The notes below the pieces were generated by a model, which did not search any database, had not been told where the DNA came from, and worked only from the letters and a program-made list of their open reading frames with translations. The position numbers and the translations under genes were made by a program. A stretch of DNA of 64,000 bases, taken from contig NZ_CP126093.1 of the NCBI RefSeq assembly GCF_030123065.1, positions 2,794,001 through 2,858,000 on the forward strand, in the 5' to 3' direction. Below, piece after piece: positions 1-6,668 of this stretch. The first letter of the stretch is position 1; each line of letters begins with the position of its first letter. Origin of the DNA: Neobacillus sp. DY30 (GTDB taxonomy: Bacteria > Bacillota > Bacilli > Bacillales > Cytobacillaceae).

Positions 1-797
1 ACAATTTTAACTCCTTGTTTTACAGATTTCTCCATTTGTTTATCTGTCATTCCGTGTGCATGATGCAAGACATCCACGCCAGCATCTAAGGCTAATTGGA
101 TACCCTCTTCACCAGCCACATGGGCACCCATCCGCTTGCCTAATCGATGATAGATGGTTACGATCTTTTGTAATTCTTCAAGCGTGTAGATGATTTCTCC
201 TGCCCGCGGTACTTCTTTATCAGTGAAATTTGCTGGTGTCGCACTGATAAAAATATTTTCCCCAGGATAATCACTCTCTAGAGCAATCATTTGCACGAGT
301 ACAGGGTCCGCTAAATCGTAATGAGTAACTCTACGTGATTGTGTAATAGAAGTAAAGTGGGCTAAATTCTCAAAACCTATCGAAATGCTAGTTGTGGCAA
401 AGGAAACATCAATAGGTAGATCACGAACGGCTTTCTGGTAATCTTCTTTTGAAAAATCACAAAGAGGATGCCCGCAAATTTGCTCACCAAGTGCCGTAAT
501 ACCCGATGACAAGGCATGTAAGAGAATGGTTTTACCTGCCAAAAAATGGGTTTCCGGTGTCACGGGATACAGTGAGGTTGGTGCAAATTCTAGTAAATGA
601 GTATGGCAATCGACCAGAGAGGGGGTAATCACATAACTCGAACAATCAATCACATCGAGATCAGGATATCCCTCCTTCAACCTCTCCCAGCTGTCAATCG
701 CAGCAATTTTTCCATTTTCTATGACAATTGCACCGTTTTCCAATGATCCAAGCTGACTAACCGTTACGATTTTCTTTCCTCGAATCATATATCTCAT
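1..797 (-). CDS. Amidohydrolase family protein, C-terminus missing at window edge
   Basis: An open reading frame on the minus strand starts with ATG at 797 and is still open at base 1, so about 265 N-terminal residues are present. The metal-binding pair DCHTH (His65 and His67) follows a small beta-sandwich segment, the usual start of an amidohydrolase TIM barrel. A later stretch with GAHVAGEEG and VLHHAHG fits the next metal-ligand histidines of the imidazolonepropionase/prolidase-like branch. The start lies 6 bases after the TGA stop of the membrane protein gene at 804-1892, so the two are likely translationally coupled and functionally linked. The natural guess is import of a cyclic amide, nucleoside or peptide-like compound followed by hydrolysis. 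The substrate cannot be read from the sequence. Confidence 0.85.
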   Translation of the reverse strand, partial: MRYMIRGKKIVTVSQLGSLENGAIVIENGKIAAIDSWERLKEGYPDLDVIDCSSYVITPSLVDCHTHLLEFAPTSLYPVTPETHFLAGKTILLHALSSGITALGEQICGHPLCDFSKEDYQKAVRDLPIDVSFATTSISIGFENLAHFTSITQSRRVTHYDLADPVLVQMIALESDYPGENIFISATPANFTDKEVPRAGEIIYTLEELQKIVTIYHRLGKRMGAHVAGEEGIQLALDAGVDVLHHAHGMTDKQMEKSVKQGVKI

Positions 798-803
798 TTT
801 TCG

Positions 804-1892
804 TCACACCAAAAATGGAGTTAAGAAATATCCCAATACACACACAGTAATAATTCGAAGAATCATGCCGATAATCGCAGCCTCTAATGTTTCTCTTTCA
901 TTCAGGCTGGATGTTTCAGCCCAGGTGACAGGCACCTGTCCAAAGATAACTGATAATGGCAGCCCGGAATTGGCTAACACAAACGAACCAACAATTAAAC
1001 GGGGGTCAATGGTGCTGGCGAGATCTGCTAGCTGGGCAACAGCAAGAGTCGGTGCGGCGAGAATAGATACAATCCCTGTTGCTGGTTCAATACTTAAGTA
1101 TGTGAGGACAGAAGATAAGCCTGATTCTATGAAGCTCCATACACCTATGAATTTTAAGGCTCCGATGAAGAAAAATACGGCAGCAACGGCTGGAATGATG
1201 ATTAAAAACAGCAGTTCAACACCTTCTTTAGCGGAGGAGAAAATCGTTTGAGAAAATTTTGTTGCAGGTGTAAACCGCGGTAATTCCTCTAACTCGACTT
1301 TCTTTGTATCTCGATAAATGGTTCTAGATAAAAGAAACGGCACGGCAATAATTGGAACAAAAATAGATAAGATGACAAGTGGAAAGGCATTTATGTTAAA
1401 TGCTGAAAGTGCGATAAGACCTAACACAAAGGTTGCAAAGGATTGAGGGGATTGAATCATCGTCGCGACAGCTATTTTTTGCTCTGCTTTGGTTGCATTC
1501 GCTTTTACTAAAATTGGACCCGAGATTTTTCCGGCAGCGTTAATATCTCCAAGAATATTATAGACACTTGGAATGATCACGGAAGGATTAATTTTGAACC
1601 ACTTCATAATCGGAACAAATAGGCGAATTAACCCATCCGTAAATCCTAAACGTTCCAATAGACGGCCAACAATAACGCTTACTATAATGGCAATTCCAAC
1701 TTCACTTGTTAGAAAAATATCAACAACGATCGGTTTTACTTCTTTAATAATCGTCTCAAATAGGGTAGACAGTGAATTAGGAGCAAATAAGAGCAGAATC
1801 AATGACCCAACGACTAACAATATACCAATGACTTCAAAAGTCTGCCATTTTAATCTAGAGGAATTAGAAACTGAAGCTTGTTCCTTCTCCAT
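804..1892 (-). CDS. Nucleoside-recognition (Gate) domain membrane protein, probable transporter
   Basis: This encodes 362 residues with about eight to ten hydrophobic segments and two similar halves, as in the nucleoside-recognition/Gate domain proteins related to NupC transporters and the SpoVA/spore maturation membrane proteins. The conserved loops GDINAAGKISGP and LANSGLPLSVIFGQ occur at equivalent places in each half. An upstream ATG at 1910 exists, but an AGGAGG site sits 7 bases before the ATG at 1892, so the latter is chosen and the protein begins MEKEQ. The next gene, a truncated amidohydrolase, starts 6 bases after its stop. Together they look like an uptake and hydrolysis pair. The substrate is unknown. 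Confidence 0.8.
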   Translation of the reverse strand: MEKEQASVSNSSRLKWQTFEVIGILLVVGSLILLLFAPNSLSTLFETIIKEVKPIVVDIFLTSEVGIAIIVSVIVGRLLERLGFTDGLIRLFVPIMKWFKINPSVIIPSVYNILGDINAAGKISGPILVKANATKAEQKIAVATMIQSPQSFATFVLGLIALSAFNINAFPLVILSIFVPIIAVPFLLSRTIYRDTKKVELEELPRFTPATKFSQTIFSSAKEGVELLFLIIIPAVAAVFFFIGALKFIGVWSFIESGLSSVLTYLSIEPATGIVSILAAPTLAVAQLADLASTIDPRLIVGSFVLANSGLPLSVIFGQVPVTWAETSSLNERETLEAAIIGMILRIITVCVLGYFLTPFLV

Positions 1893-2010
1893 AGAAAAAC
1901 CTCCTGCCATTTTTATTTATGGTATGTATGGGCGGGAAATGTGTGTATATCCATTTCTTGGTTAAAGATGCAGGAAGGAACAGTGAACGGGGGATATTCC
2001 TATCTATAGT

Positions 2011-2052
2011 AGAAAAAATAAAAAGCGAATCTCTTGAGTTTCAAGGATTCGC
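2011..2052 (-). terminator. Rho-independent terminator of the DUF2089/SHOCT operon
   Basis: On the minus strand a GCGAATC/GATTCGC stem, extended by CTTGA/TCAAG with one bulge (2025-2052), is followed by a T-rich tract (2011-2024). It lies about 40 bases beyond the last gene of the minus-strand operon. Confidence 0.8.
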
Positions 2053-2090
2053 GGCTGCTTAGGGGGTAATTCTTATAGCAATCATCTACT

Positions 2091-2384
2091 TTATATTGTA
2101 ACCTTAACCTCGGTCCCATCCTTAGCCTTGACGTCGACCAGCACGATTCCTTTATGATATTTCAGTTCCTTGATGATTGGTTTTAGCGCTTCTTTATCTA
2201 TTTGTGGAATAGTGAAGTCAAGTTTTTTTCTTTCAAAATGTTCTTTTGTCCATTTGTTTGCCTGTTGATGTACAAATTTTGAAGACAAAATCGAATTAAC
2301 AAGTGTTAGAATGGCATATGGAATTGGGATGGTAAACCGAACGTCTTTTGCTTTCACTTTTACATACAGCATAAGCAATTCCAC
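2091..2384 (-). CDS. Small protein of a DUF2089/SHOCT-like operon, function unknown
   Basis: This gene encodes 97 residues. A GTG start at 2384 overlaps the TAG stop of the upstream gene by one base, so translation is probably coupled. The N-terminal half has a hydrophobic stretch (FTIPIPYAILTLVNSILSS) and the C-terminal half is charged, ending in a strand-like VDVKAKDGTEVKVTI. That ending resembles the end of the neighbour at 2384-2773 (VDVKSANGDTVSVII), so the two probably share a domain and arose by duplication. The upstream partner carries an extra N-terminal helical SHOCT-like segment that this one lacks. No enzyme motif is visible. A role with the neighbouring zinc-ribbon regulator is likely but unproven. 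Confidence 0.7.
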   Translation of the reverse strand: MELLMLYVKVKAKDVRFTIPIPYAILTLVNSILSSKFVHQQANKWTKEHFERKKLDFTIPQIDKEALKPIIKELKYHKGIVLVDVKAKDGTEVKVTI

Positions 2385-2773
2385 TATTCAATAATGACAG
2401 AAACGGTATCACCGTTTGCCGACTTAACATCAACGATTTGGCCATCCAATTCGTTTTCGATTGCTTCAATAATAAGATTTATGTCAAGATCCTTTACATA
2501 TTTTTCTGATTGAGGAATACTGGCTGCGATGCTGTGTCCAGCCATTAATACTACCTTGATAAGTTTTATCGGTAAATTGACGGTAACGTTATCATTTTCA
2601 GCTGACACAACACGAATTTTTAATGTTTTCTCTAAATATTTAGTCGGTTTTTCTACTAGCTTACTTCCTGCTTCTTCTTTCTCTTTTAATACTTGAATCA
2701 GTTCTGATCCTTTATCTGCATCAATTTTTCCTTCTTGCACCATCGTTAATACTCTTGCAATTTCGTCTTTCAT
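2384..2773 (-). CDS. SHOCT-like domain protein (YvlB-type N-terminus)
   Basis: This gene encodes 129 residues. The first 35 residues form an amphipathic helix pair (EIARVLTMVQEGKIDADKGSELI) of the type found at the N-terminus of YvlB-like and SHOCT-like proteins, which often sit in the same operon as DUF2089 regulators. The C-terminal 80 residues match the fold pattern of the next gene product. An ATG at 2771-2773 is preceded by a GGAGGAATT ribosome site. The gene is 12 bases downstream of the DUF2089 gene and overlaps the next by one base, giving a tight three-gene operon that probably answers to envelope or stress signals. The function is not established. Confidence 0.75.
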   Translation of the reverse strand: MKDEIARVLTMVQEGKIDADKGSELIQVLKEKEEAGSKLVEKPTKYLEKTLKIRVVSAENDNVTVNLPIKLIKVVLMAGHSIAASIPQSEKYVKDLDINLIIEAIENELDGQIVDVKSANGDTVSVIIE

Positions 2774-2785
2774 GGTTAATTCCTC

Positions 2786-3151
2786 CTATTCCTCTTTTAA
2801 AAGCTTAATGGCTTCCTCTGGAGTGATTTCGCCATTTTCCAACATGGTCACAATCTTTTTCTCGTCGACTTCATTTTTCTTCTTCTGCACATATCCAAGG
2901 GATGAAATGATATCAGTCAGCTTGCTTCTGACCGTTGGATACGATATACCCAGTTCCTTTTCAACTTCTTTGATATTGCCTCTGCATGTTAAAAAGACTT
3001 CCACAAAATGAAGCTGGTCCTTTGATAATGACGCTAACTTGGTTAACTCAAACTCATTTTCAATCGTAGTGTGACAGTGAGAGCACTGCAGCTTCATAAT
3101 CTTCAATGTCTTGCTGCAGACAGGACAATTTGTAATTACTTTATAAGCCAT
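2786..3151 (-). CDS. DUF2089 family zinc-ribbon/HTH regulator
   Basis: This gene encodes 121 residues. A zinc ribbon is clear at the N-terminus (CPVCSKTL and CSHCHT, four cysteines at about residues 9, 12, 23 and 26). A helix-turn-helix follows at about residues 50-90 (SKDQLHFVEVFLTCRGNIKEVEKELGISYPTVRSKL), and the tail KIVTMLENGEITPEEAIKLL repeats the SHOCT-like helix pattern of the next protein. This layout is that of DUF2089 proteins, which are taken to be DNA-binding regulators of their own operon. It is the first gene of the operon. Its AT-rich upstream region also precedes the divergent sigma-54 promoter of pdxS. Confidence 0.85.
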   Translation of the reverse strand: MAYKVITNCPVCSKTLKIMKLQCSHCHTTIENEFELTKLASLSKDQLHFVEVFLTCRGNIKEVEKELGISYPTVRSKLTDIISSLGYVQKKKNEVDEKKIVTMLENGEITPEEAIKLLKEE

Positions 3152-3304
3152 AATGAAATTCCTTCCTTTTATTTGATTTGATTATATATCGATAAATTCA
3201 ATTAGTAAATAATGAAAATTAATTTTTTTAATAAAAACATTAAAATTATTAATTTATAAATTGATTTTATTAACTAAATCAAGAAATGAAGTTAGAATGA
3301 CTCT

Positions 3305-3325
3305 TTTTGCAGGTAAGGTGCAAAA
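3305..3325. promoter_or_regulatory. Inverted repeat, candidate enhancer site 1 for a sigma-54 activator
   Basis: TTTTGCA and TGCAAAA form a perfect 7-base inverted repeat around a 7-base spacer. It lies about 85 bases upstream of the sigma-54 -24 element. This is the place and form expected of an upstream activating sequence for a RocR/KamR-type enhancer-binding protein. The identity of the activator is inferred. Confidence 0.55.
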
Positions 3326-3338
3326 TAAATAAGGATAG

Positions 3339-3355
3339 TGCCAAGAAATTTGGCA
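3339..3355. promoter_or_regulatory. Inverted repeat, candidate enhancer site 2
   Basis: TGCCAA and TTGGCA form a perfect 6-base inverted repeat around a 5-base spacer, 42 bases upstream of the sigma-54 promoter. It is a different sequence from the repeat at 3305-3325, so it may bind a different protein. Confidence 0.4.
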
Positions 3356-3396
3356 TATTGGTTTCACAGAAAGTTCACAAATAGTGGTTTTTACAT

Positions 3397-3413
3397 TTGG
3401 CACGAAAATTGCA
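3397..3413 (+). promoter_or_regulatory. Sigma-54 (-24/-12) promoter of pdxS
   Basis: TTGGCACG, four A residues, then TTGCA matches the sigma-54 consensus at every key base. The GG (3399-3400) and GC (3411-3412) are 12 bases apart, as required. Transcription would start near 3424, giving a leader of about 36 bases before pdxS. Such promoters need an enhancer-binding ATPase. Confidence 0.88.
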
Positions 3414-3459
3414 ATTTACTAGTTTGAAATAGTGGTAAATCATTAAAGGGGGCTTAACA

Positions 3460-4341
3460 TTGAAAACAGGTACGGATCGTGTAAAAAGAGGCATGGCTGA
3501 GATGCAAAAGGGCGGCGTCATTATGGATGTTGTGAATGCAGAGCAAGCAAAAATAGCAGAGGAAGCAGGAGCGGTAGCTGTAATGGCATTAGAGCGCGTT
3601 CCTTCTGATATCCGTGCAGCTGGCGGAGTAGCAAGAATGGCAGATCCGCGAATTACGGAAGAAGTCATGAATGCGGTTTCCATTCCAGTTATGGCAAAAG
3701 CACGTATCGGACACATCGTAGAAGCCCGAGTTCTTGAAGCAATGGGCGTTGATTATATTGATGAGAGTGAAGTTTTAACACCAGCAGATGAAGAATACCA
3801 TCTAAATAAAAAAGCTTACACGGTTCCATTTGTTTGTGGCTGCCGTGATCTTGGCGAAGCAGCGCGCCGTATTGGTGAAGGCGCATCCATGCTTCGTACA
3901 AAAGGAGAGCCGGGAACTGGTAATATCGTAGAAGCTGTTCGTCATATCCGTAAGGTAAATGCACAAGTACGTAAAGTCGTTTCGATGAGTGAAGATGAAC
4001 TAATGACAGAGGCTAAGCTACTTGGAGCTCCATATGAACTTCTTCTTGAGATTAAACATCTTGGACGCCTACCTGTAGTCAACTTTGCAGCTGGTGGAGT
4101 AGCAACGCCTGCAGATGCTGCACTTATGATGCAGTTAGGTGCTGATGGAGTATTTGTTGGTTCAGGAATCTTTAAATCTGATAATCCAGCAAAATTCGCT
4201 AGAGCGATTGTGGAAGCAACAACCCATTACCAGGACTATAAACTAATTGCAGAGATTTCAAAAAATCTTGGAATTGCAATGAAAGGTATTGAAATTTCAA
4301 CTCTGCCTCCAGAAGCACGTATGCAGGATCGTGGTTGGTAA
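3460..4341 (+). CDS. pdxS: Pyridoxal 5'-phosphate synthase lyase subunit PdxS
   Basis: This gene encodes 293 residues and is full length. PdxS condenses ribose 5-phosphate, glyceraldehyde 3-phosphate and ammonia into PLP, the ammonia coming from its glutaminase partner PdxT. Catalytic features are in place: Asp23 in GGVIMDVVN, the Schiff-base lysine Lys80 in VMAKARIGH, and the phosphate-binding [10 protein letters not shown] and GGVATPADA loops. A TTG start at 3460 is preceded by AAAGGGGG. A sigma-54 promoter lies at 3397-3413. The usual downstream pdxT is present only as a wreck (4354-4569), so the enzyme must use a PdxT made elsewhere or free ammonia. Nearby are three PLP enzymes of lysine degradation, so induced PLP supply is a reasonable role. 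Confidence 0.95.
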   Translation: MKTGTDRVKRGMAEMQKGGVIMDVVNAEQAKIAEEAGAVAVMALERVPSDIRAAGGVARMADPRITEEVMNAVSIPVMAKARIGHIVEARVLEAMGVDYIDESEVLTPADEEYHLNKKAYTVPFVCGCRDLGEAARRIGEGASMLRTKGEPGTGNIVEAVRHIRKVNAQVRKVVSMSEDELMTEAKLLGAPYELLLEIKHLGRLPVVNFAAGGVATPADAALMMQLGADGVFVGSGIFKSDNPAKFARAIVEATTHYQDYKLIAEISKNLGIAMKGIEISTLPPEARMQDRGW

Positions 4342-4353
4342 GGAGTATTTCTA

Positions 4354-4569
4354 ATGCTTAAGGTTAATAGATAAATACGATTTCATAGAAGACTTAAAAT
4401 TGTTTGCTGAAGAAGGAAAGCTGATGTTTAGATTTGTTCTGATTTAATTATATTGGAATAGAATATTGTTAGCTATGATGCTCCATATATCGGAGCAATG
4501 GACGTCTCTGTAGAACGCAATTCATTTGGGCGTCAGGGGGAAACCTTTGAAACGAATCTTGATATTTAG
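4354..4569 (+). pseudogene. pdxT: Remnant of pdxT, glutaminase subunit of PLP synthase
   Basis: An ATG at 4354 after a GGAG site gives MLKV, the PdxT N-terminus. The text then jumps frame into LIDKYDFIEDLKLFAEEGKL (4364-4423), the PdxT segment just before the catalytic cysteine loop. The GTCAG loop itself is garbled, an in-frame TAG follows (4459-4461), and then YIGAMDVSVERNSFGRQGET (4486-4545), the PdxT signature, is nearly perfect. A stop at 4567-4569 ends it. The early GLQG region, the catalytic Cys and the C-terminal His/Glu pair are all gone: roughly 70 codons remain of about 190-200. It sits 12 bases after pdxS, where pdxT belongs. Confidence 0.88.
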
Positions 4570-4706
4570 GATATATAAGGGCGCGTTCGCTTTTCCTACA
4601 AAAAAATTTCTTGTCTTTCTAGAAGGGTTATGGCATACAAGAAGAGAATTATTTATTTATAAAATGTTATATCTATATAAAATAATCGTAAGCGTTTAAT
4701 TGCAGT

Positions 4707-4720
4707 TGAAAGCGCTTTGA
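4707..4720 (+). promoter_or_regulatory. cre-like CcpA operator upstream of the lysine operon
   Basis: TGAAAGCGCTTTGA differs from the ideal palindrome TGAAAGCGCTTTCA by one base. Its centre is about 70 bases before the expected start of the promoter at 4748-4776. A site this far upstream suits either activation, as at ackA, or control of a weaker overlapping promoter. This is inferred from motif and position. Confidence 0.6.
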
Positions 4721-4747
4721 CGTTTTTGAAAATTTAGAAAACTTGTA

Positions 4748-4776
4748 TTGACATTGTTTTTTCTGACCCATATACT
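4748..4776 (+). promoter_or_regulatory. Sigma-A promoter of the lysine degradation operon
   Basis: TTGACA (4748-4753) and TATACT (4771-4776) are separated by 17 bases, close to a perfect vegetative promoter. The first gene with a good ribosome site starts at 4829, about 45 bases after the expected start of transcription. Confidence 0.8.
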
Positions 4777-4828
4777 CGAGTTAGAAAAAGAAAATGTTCA
4801 GTTGGTTTTCGAAAGGAGTTTTAGGGGC

Positions 4829-5158
4829 ATGCAAACACTTGAAACAGTGATTGTTACAGGATATGCAAAAGCTCCACAGGGAACTTCCATGTATGAAATG
4901 TATAAGCATGCGGGAATTGTACTCGAAGTGGATCTAAAAGAGCATAAAATTATCGGCGCCGAATTCACATTCGTAACAGAACTAACAAAGAATTATTTTC
5001 AAAAACTGCTAATAGGCTACTGTCTTCAAGACGGGGTTGAGCCGCTGATTGCACGAATTCAAAGCTTTTATTTTGCTCCATCCCAGCAAGCGATCATTGT
5101 GGCTCTCCAAGCTGCAGTTCAACGCTACTGGGATAACGTGAAGCAAATGAATACATAA
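4829..5158 (+). CDS. DUF3870 domain-containing protein
   Basis: This gene encodes 109 residues. The frame opens further upstream, at 4748, but that TTG is the promoter -35 box, and an AAAGGAG site precedes the ATG at 4829. The protein therefore starts MQTLETVIVTGYAK. The whole length matches the DUF3870 pattern: a GYAKAPQGTSM turn, a central LEVDLKEHKIIGAEFTFV strand pair and a helical C-terminus. No catalytic motif is known for the family. It heads the lysine operon but is separated from the CoA-transferase genes by a long hairpin (5209-5293). A regulatory or ligand-binding role in amino acid catabolism is a guess. Confidence 0.8.
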   Translation: MQTLETVIVTGYAKAPQGTSMYEMYKHAGIVLEVDLKEHKIIGAEFTFVTELTKNYFQKLLIGYCLQDGVEPLIARIQSFYFAPSQQAIIVALQAAVQRYWDNVKQMNT

Positions 5159-5176
5159 CGTTTGGTTATAGTAAAG

Positions 5177-5197
5177 TGGGAAGATGACCTCTTCCCA
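5177..5197 (+). other. Short hairpin after DUF3870 gene
   Basis: TGGGAAGA and TCTTCCCA form an 8-bp stem with a five-base loop, 19 bases after the DUF3870 stop. No T-run follows, so it is more likely a processing or stability element than a terminator. Confidence 0.5.
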
Positions 5198-5208
5198 TGG
5201 TCTTATTA

Positions 5209-5293
5209 AAACCGGGCAGACATGGACTCTTTGTAAGGAATGTTCGTTGGAACGACATTCTTTATAGAGGATCTATGTTTTGCTCGGTTTTTT
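5209..5293 (+). terminator. Long composite hairpin with T-run, terminator or attenuator
   Basis: The outer arms AAACCGGGCA and TGCTCGGTTT pair over 10 bp with one wobble. Inside, CATGGA/TCTATG, CTCT/AGAG and AATGTTCGTT/AACGACATT pair in turn, giving an almost continuous stem of about 80 bases followed by a T-run (5288-5293). It sits between DUF3870 and the CoA-transferase genes, so it would cut the operon unless read-through is controlled. I do not recognise a known riboswitch class in it. Confidence 0.55.
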
Positions 5294-5347
5294 ATATTTC
5301 CGAACTGTTAAAACCCAATAAAGTCTATGGAGAGGAAGGAAAAATGG

Positions 5348-6004
5348 ATGAGCAAGCTGATTACATGCGAAGAAGCTGTAAAAAAGGTTAAAAGCGGCTC
5401 GCGAATTATGGTTGGGGGATTTGGGCTAGTAGGAAGTCCGCTTAGTTTAATAGACGCTTTGGCTCAAACGGAAGTGAAAGACTTAGAGATTATTAGTAAT
5501 AACCTGGGTGAACCAGGCAGAGGACTTGGAGTTTTAGTACGGCAAAAACAAGTAAAAAAAGCGATAGGTTCTTATTTTACAAGCAACCCGGAGGTGGTTA
5601 AATCCTATCAGGATAAGGAAATGGAAGTGGAGCTTCTCCCTCAAGGAACGATATCTGAAGCTATTCGAGCGGGTGGTGCAGGACTAGGAGGGTTTTATAC
5701 ACCGGTCAGCGTAGGAACAAAAATAGCCGAAAACAAAGAAGAGCGTACCATTAACGGTAAAAAATATGTGTTCCAAGAGCCGCTTAAAGCAAATTTTGCT
5801 TTAATTAAAGCGAAAAAAGCGGACCAATTAGGAAATCTCATATACAACAAATCAGCAAGAAACTTCAATCCGATGATGGCAACAGCTGCGGATGTGGTTA
5901 TTGCAGAGGTGGACGAAATTGTGGAGGTTGGCCAAATTTCTCCTGAAGAAATTGTGACCCCTCATTTATACGTTGATTTTATGGTTTTGAAGGGAGGGAA
6001 TTAG
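5348..6004 (+). CDS. 3-oxoacid CoA-transferase, subunit A
   Basis: This gene encodes 218 residues. The start ATG at 5348 lies 7 bases after AGGAAGGA; an upstream ATG at 5327 lacks such a site. The subunit A signature GGFGLVGSPLSLIDAL is at residues 23-38, followed by the NNLGEPG and GGAGLGGFYTPVSVGT loops of the CoA-transferase family I alpha chain. With subunit B it moves CoA between a 3-oxo acid and an acyl-CoA. In the B. subtilis kamA neighbourhood the yodS/yodR genes encode the same pair. In this operon, which also has kamA, a thiolase and aminotransferases, the likely acceptor is a C6 3-oxo acid derived from beta-lysine. Confidence 0.9.
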   Translation: MSKLITCEEAVKKVKSGSRIMVGGFGLVGSPLSLIDALAQTEVKDLEIISNNLGEPGRGLGVLVRQKQVKKAIGSYFTSNPEVVKSYQDKEMEVELLPQGTISEAIRAGGAGLGGFYTPVSVGTKIAENKEERTINGKKYVFQEPLKANFALIKAKKADQLGNLIYNKSARNFNPMMATAADVVIAEVDEIVEVGQISPEEIVTPHLYVDFMVLKGGN

Positions 6005-6005
6005 C

Positions 6006-6668
6006 TTGAACGTGAAACAATACATTGCTGCAAGAGCGGCGAAGGAATTAAAGCATGGTGATATCGTCAATTTGGGGATAGGGATTCCAACGCTTGTCGC
6101 TGATTATATACCATCCGATGTTAAAGTTTTCTTACACTCGGAAAACGGAATTCTTGGAGTAGGACCTACCCCTGACTTAGAGCACATTGACCAAAATCTT
6201 GTCAATGCAGGGAAACTTCCTGTCACAGTAATGGAAGGGTCATCCTTTTTTGATAGTGCATCCTCTTTTGCGATGATTCGTGGAGGACATGTAAGTGTTT
6301 CAATTCTTGGGGTGCTGCAAATTGACGCGATTGGGCGGATCGCCAACTGGGCCGTACCAGGAAAAAGTGTTCTTGGTGTAGGCGGGGCGATGGATTTATT
6401 GGAAGGCTCCAATAAGGTGATCGTAACAACGCTGCATACGAATAACCAAGGGGAGTCAAAAATCGTTAAGGATTTAACCTATCCAATCACCTCTGAACGA
6501 AAAGTCGATTTAATTATTACCGATTTGGCGGTGTTCGCTGTAAAGGAAGATGGACTTCATCTTATTGAGTTGTCCCCTGGAGTTTCCCTTGAGGAAGTTC
6601 AACTGAAAACAGAGGCACCCTTCCTTATTGCTGAATCTTTCAATAAAGGCAAAGAGGTGACTGCCTAG
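6006..6668 (+). CDS. 3-oxoacid CoA-transferase, subunit B
   Basis: This gene encodes 220 residues. The TTG start at 6006 lies 7 bases after AGGGAGG and one base after the subunit A stop. The catalytic glutamate is Glu46 in the signature LHSENGILGVGP, where the acyl-glutamyl thioester forms. The NLGIGIPTLVADYI and GGHVSVSILGVLQID segments are typical of the beta chain. The stop TAG shares its last base with the GTG start of the thiolase gene, so the three genes should be made in step. Together, CoA-transferase and thiolase would activate and cleave a 3-oxo acid in the cytoplasm. Confidence 0.9.
   Translation: MNVKQYIAARAAKELKHGDIVNLGIGIPTLVADYIPSDVKVFLHSENGILGVGPTPDLEHIDQNLVNAGKLPVTVMEGSSFFDSASSFAMIRGGHVSVSILGVLQIDAIGRIANWAVPGKSVLGVGGAMDLLEGSNKVIVTTLHTNNQGESKIVKDLTYPITSERKVDLIITDLAVFAVKEDGLHLIELSPGVSLEEVQLKTEAPFLIAESFNKGKEVTA

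Larger units (their letters stand above)
3152..3459. other. Divergent regulatory region between DUF2089 operon and pdxS
   Basis: This 308-base gap is very AT-rich at 3180-3290, next to the DUF2089 gene. It then holds two inverted repeats and a sigma-54 promoter for pdxS, listed separately. No open reading frame is supported here. Confidence 0.7.

Noticed and set aside
925..950. GGTGACAGGCACCTG, similar to GGTGCCTGTCAC at 41241-41252 and GGTACCAGGTGCC near 24340
   Set aside because: The strings are short, lie in different contexts (one in a gene, one in a terminator stem) and are too few to call a repeat family.
5197..5391. A 64-codon frame before CoA-transferase A
   Set aside because: It runs through the long hairpin and into the CoA-transferase gene in another frame, with no ribosome site.
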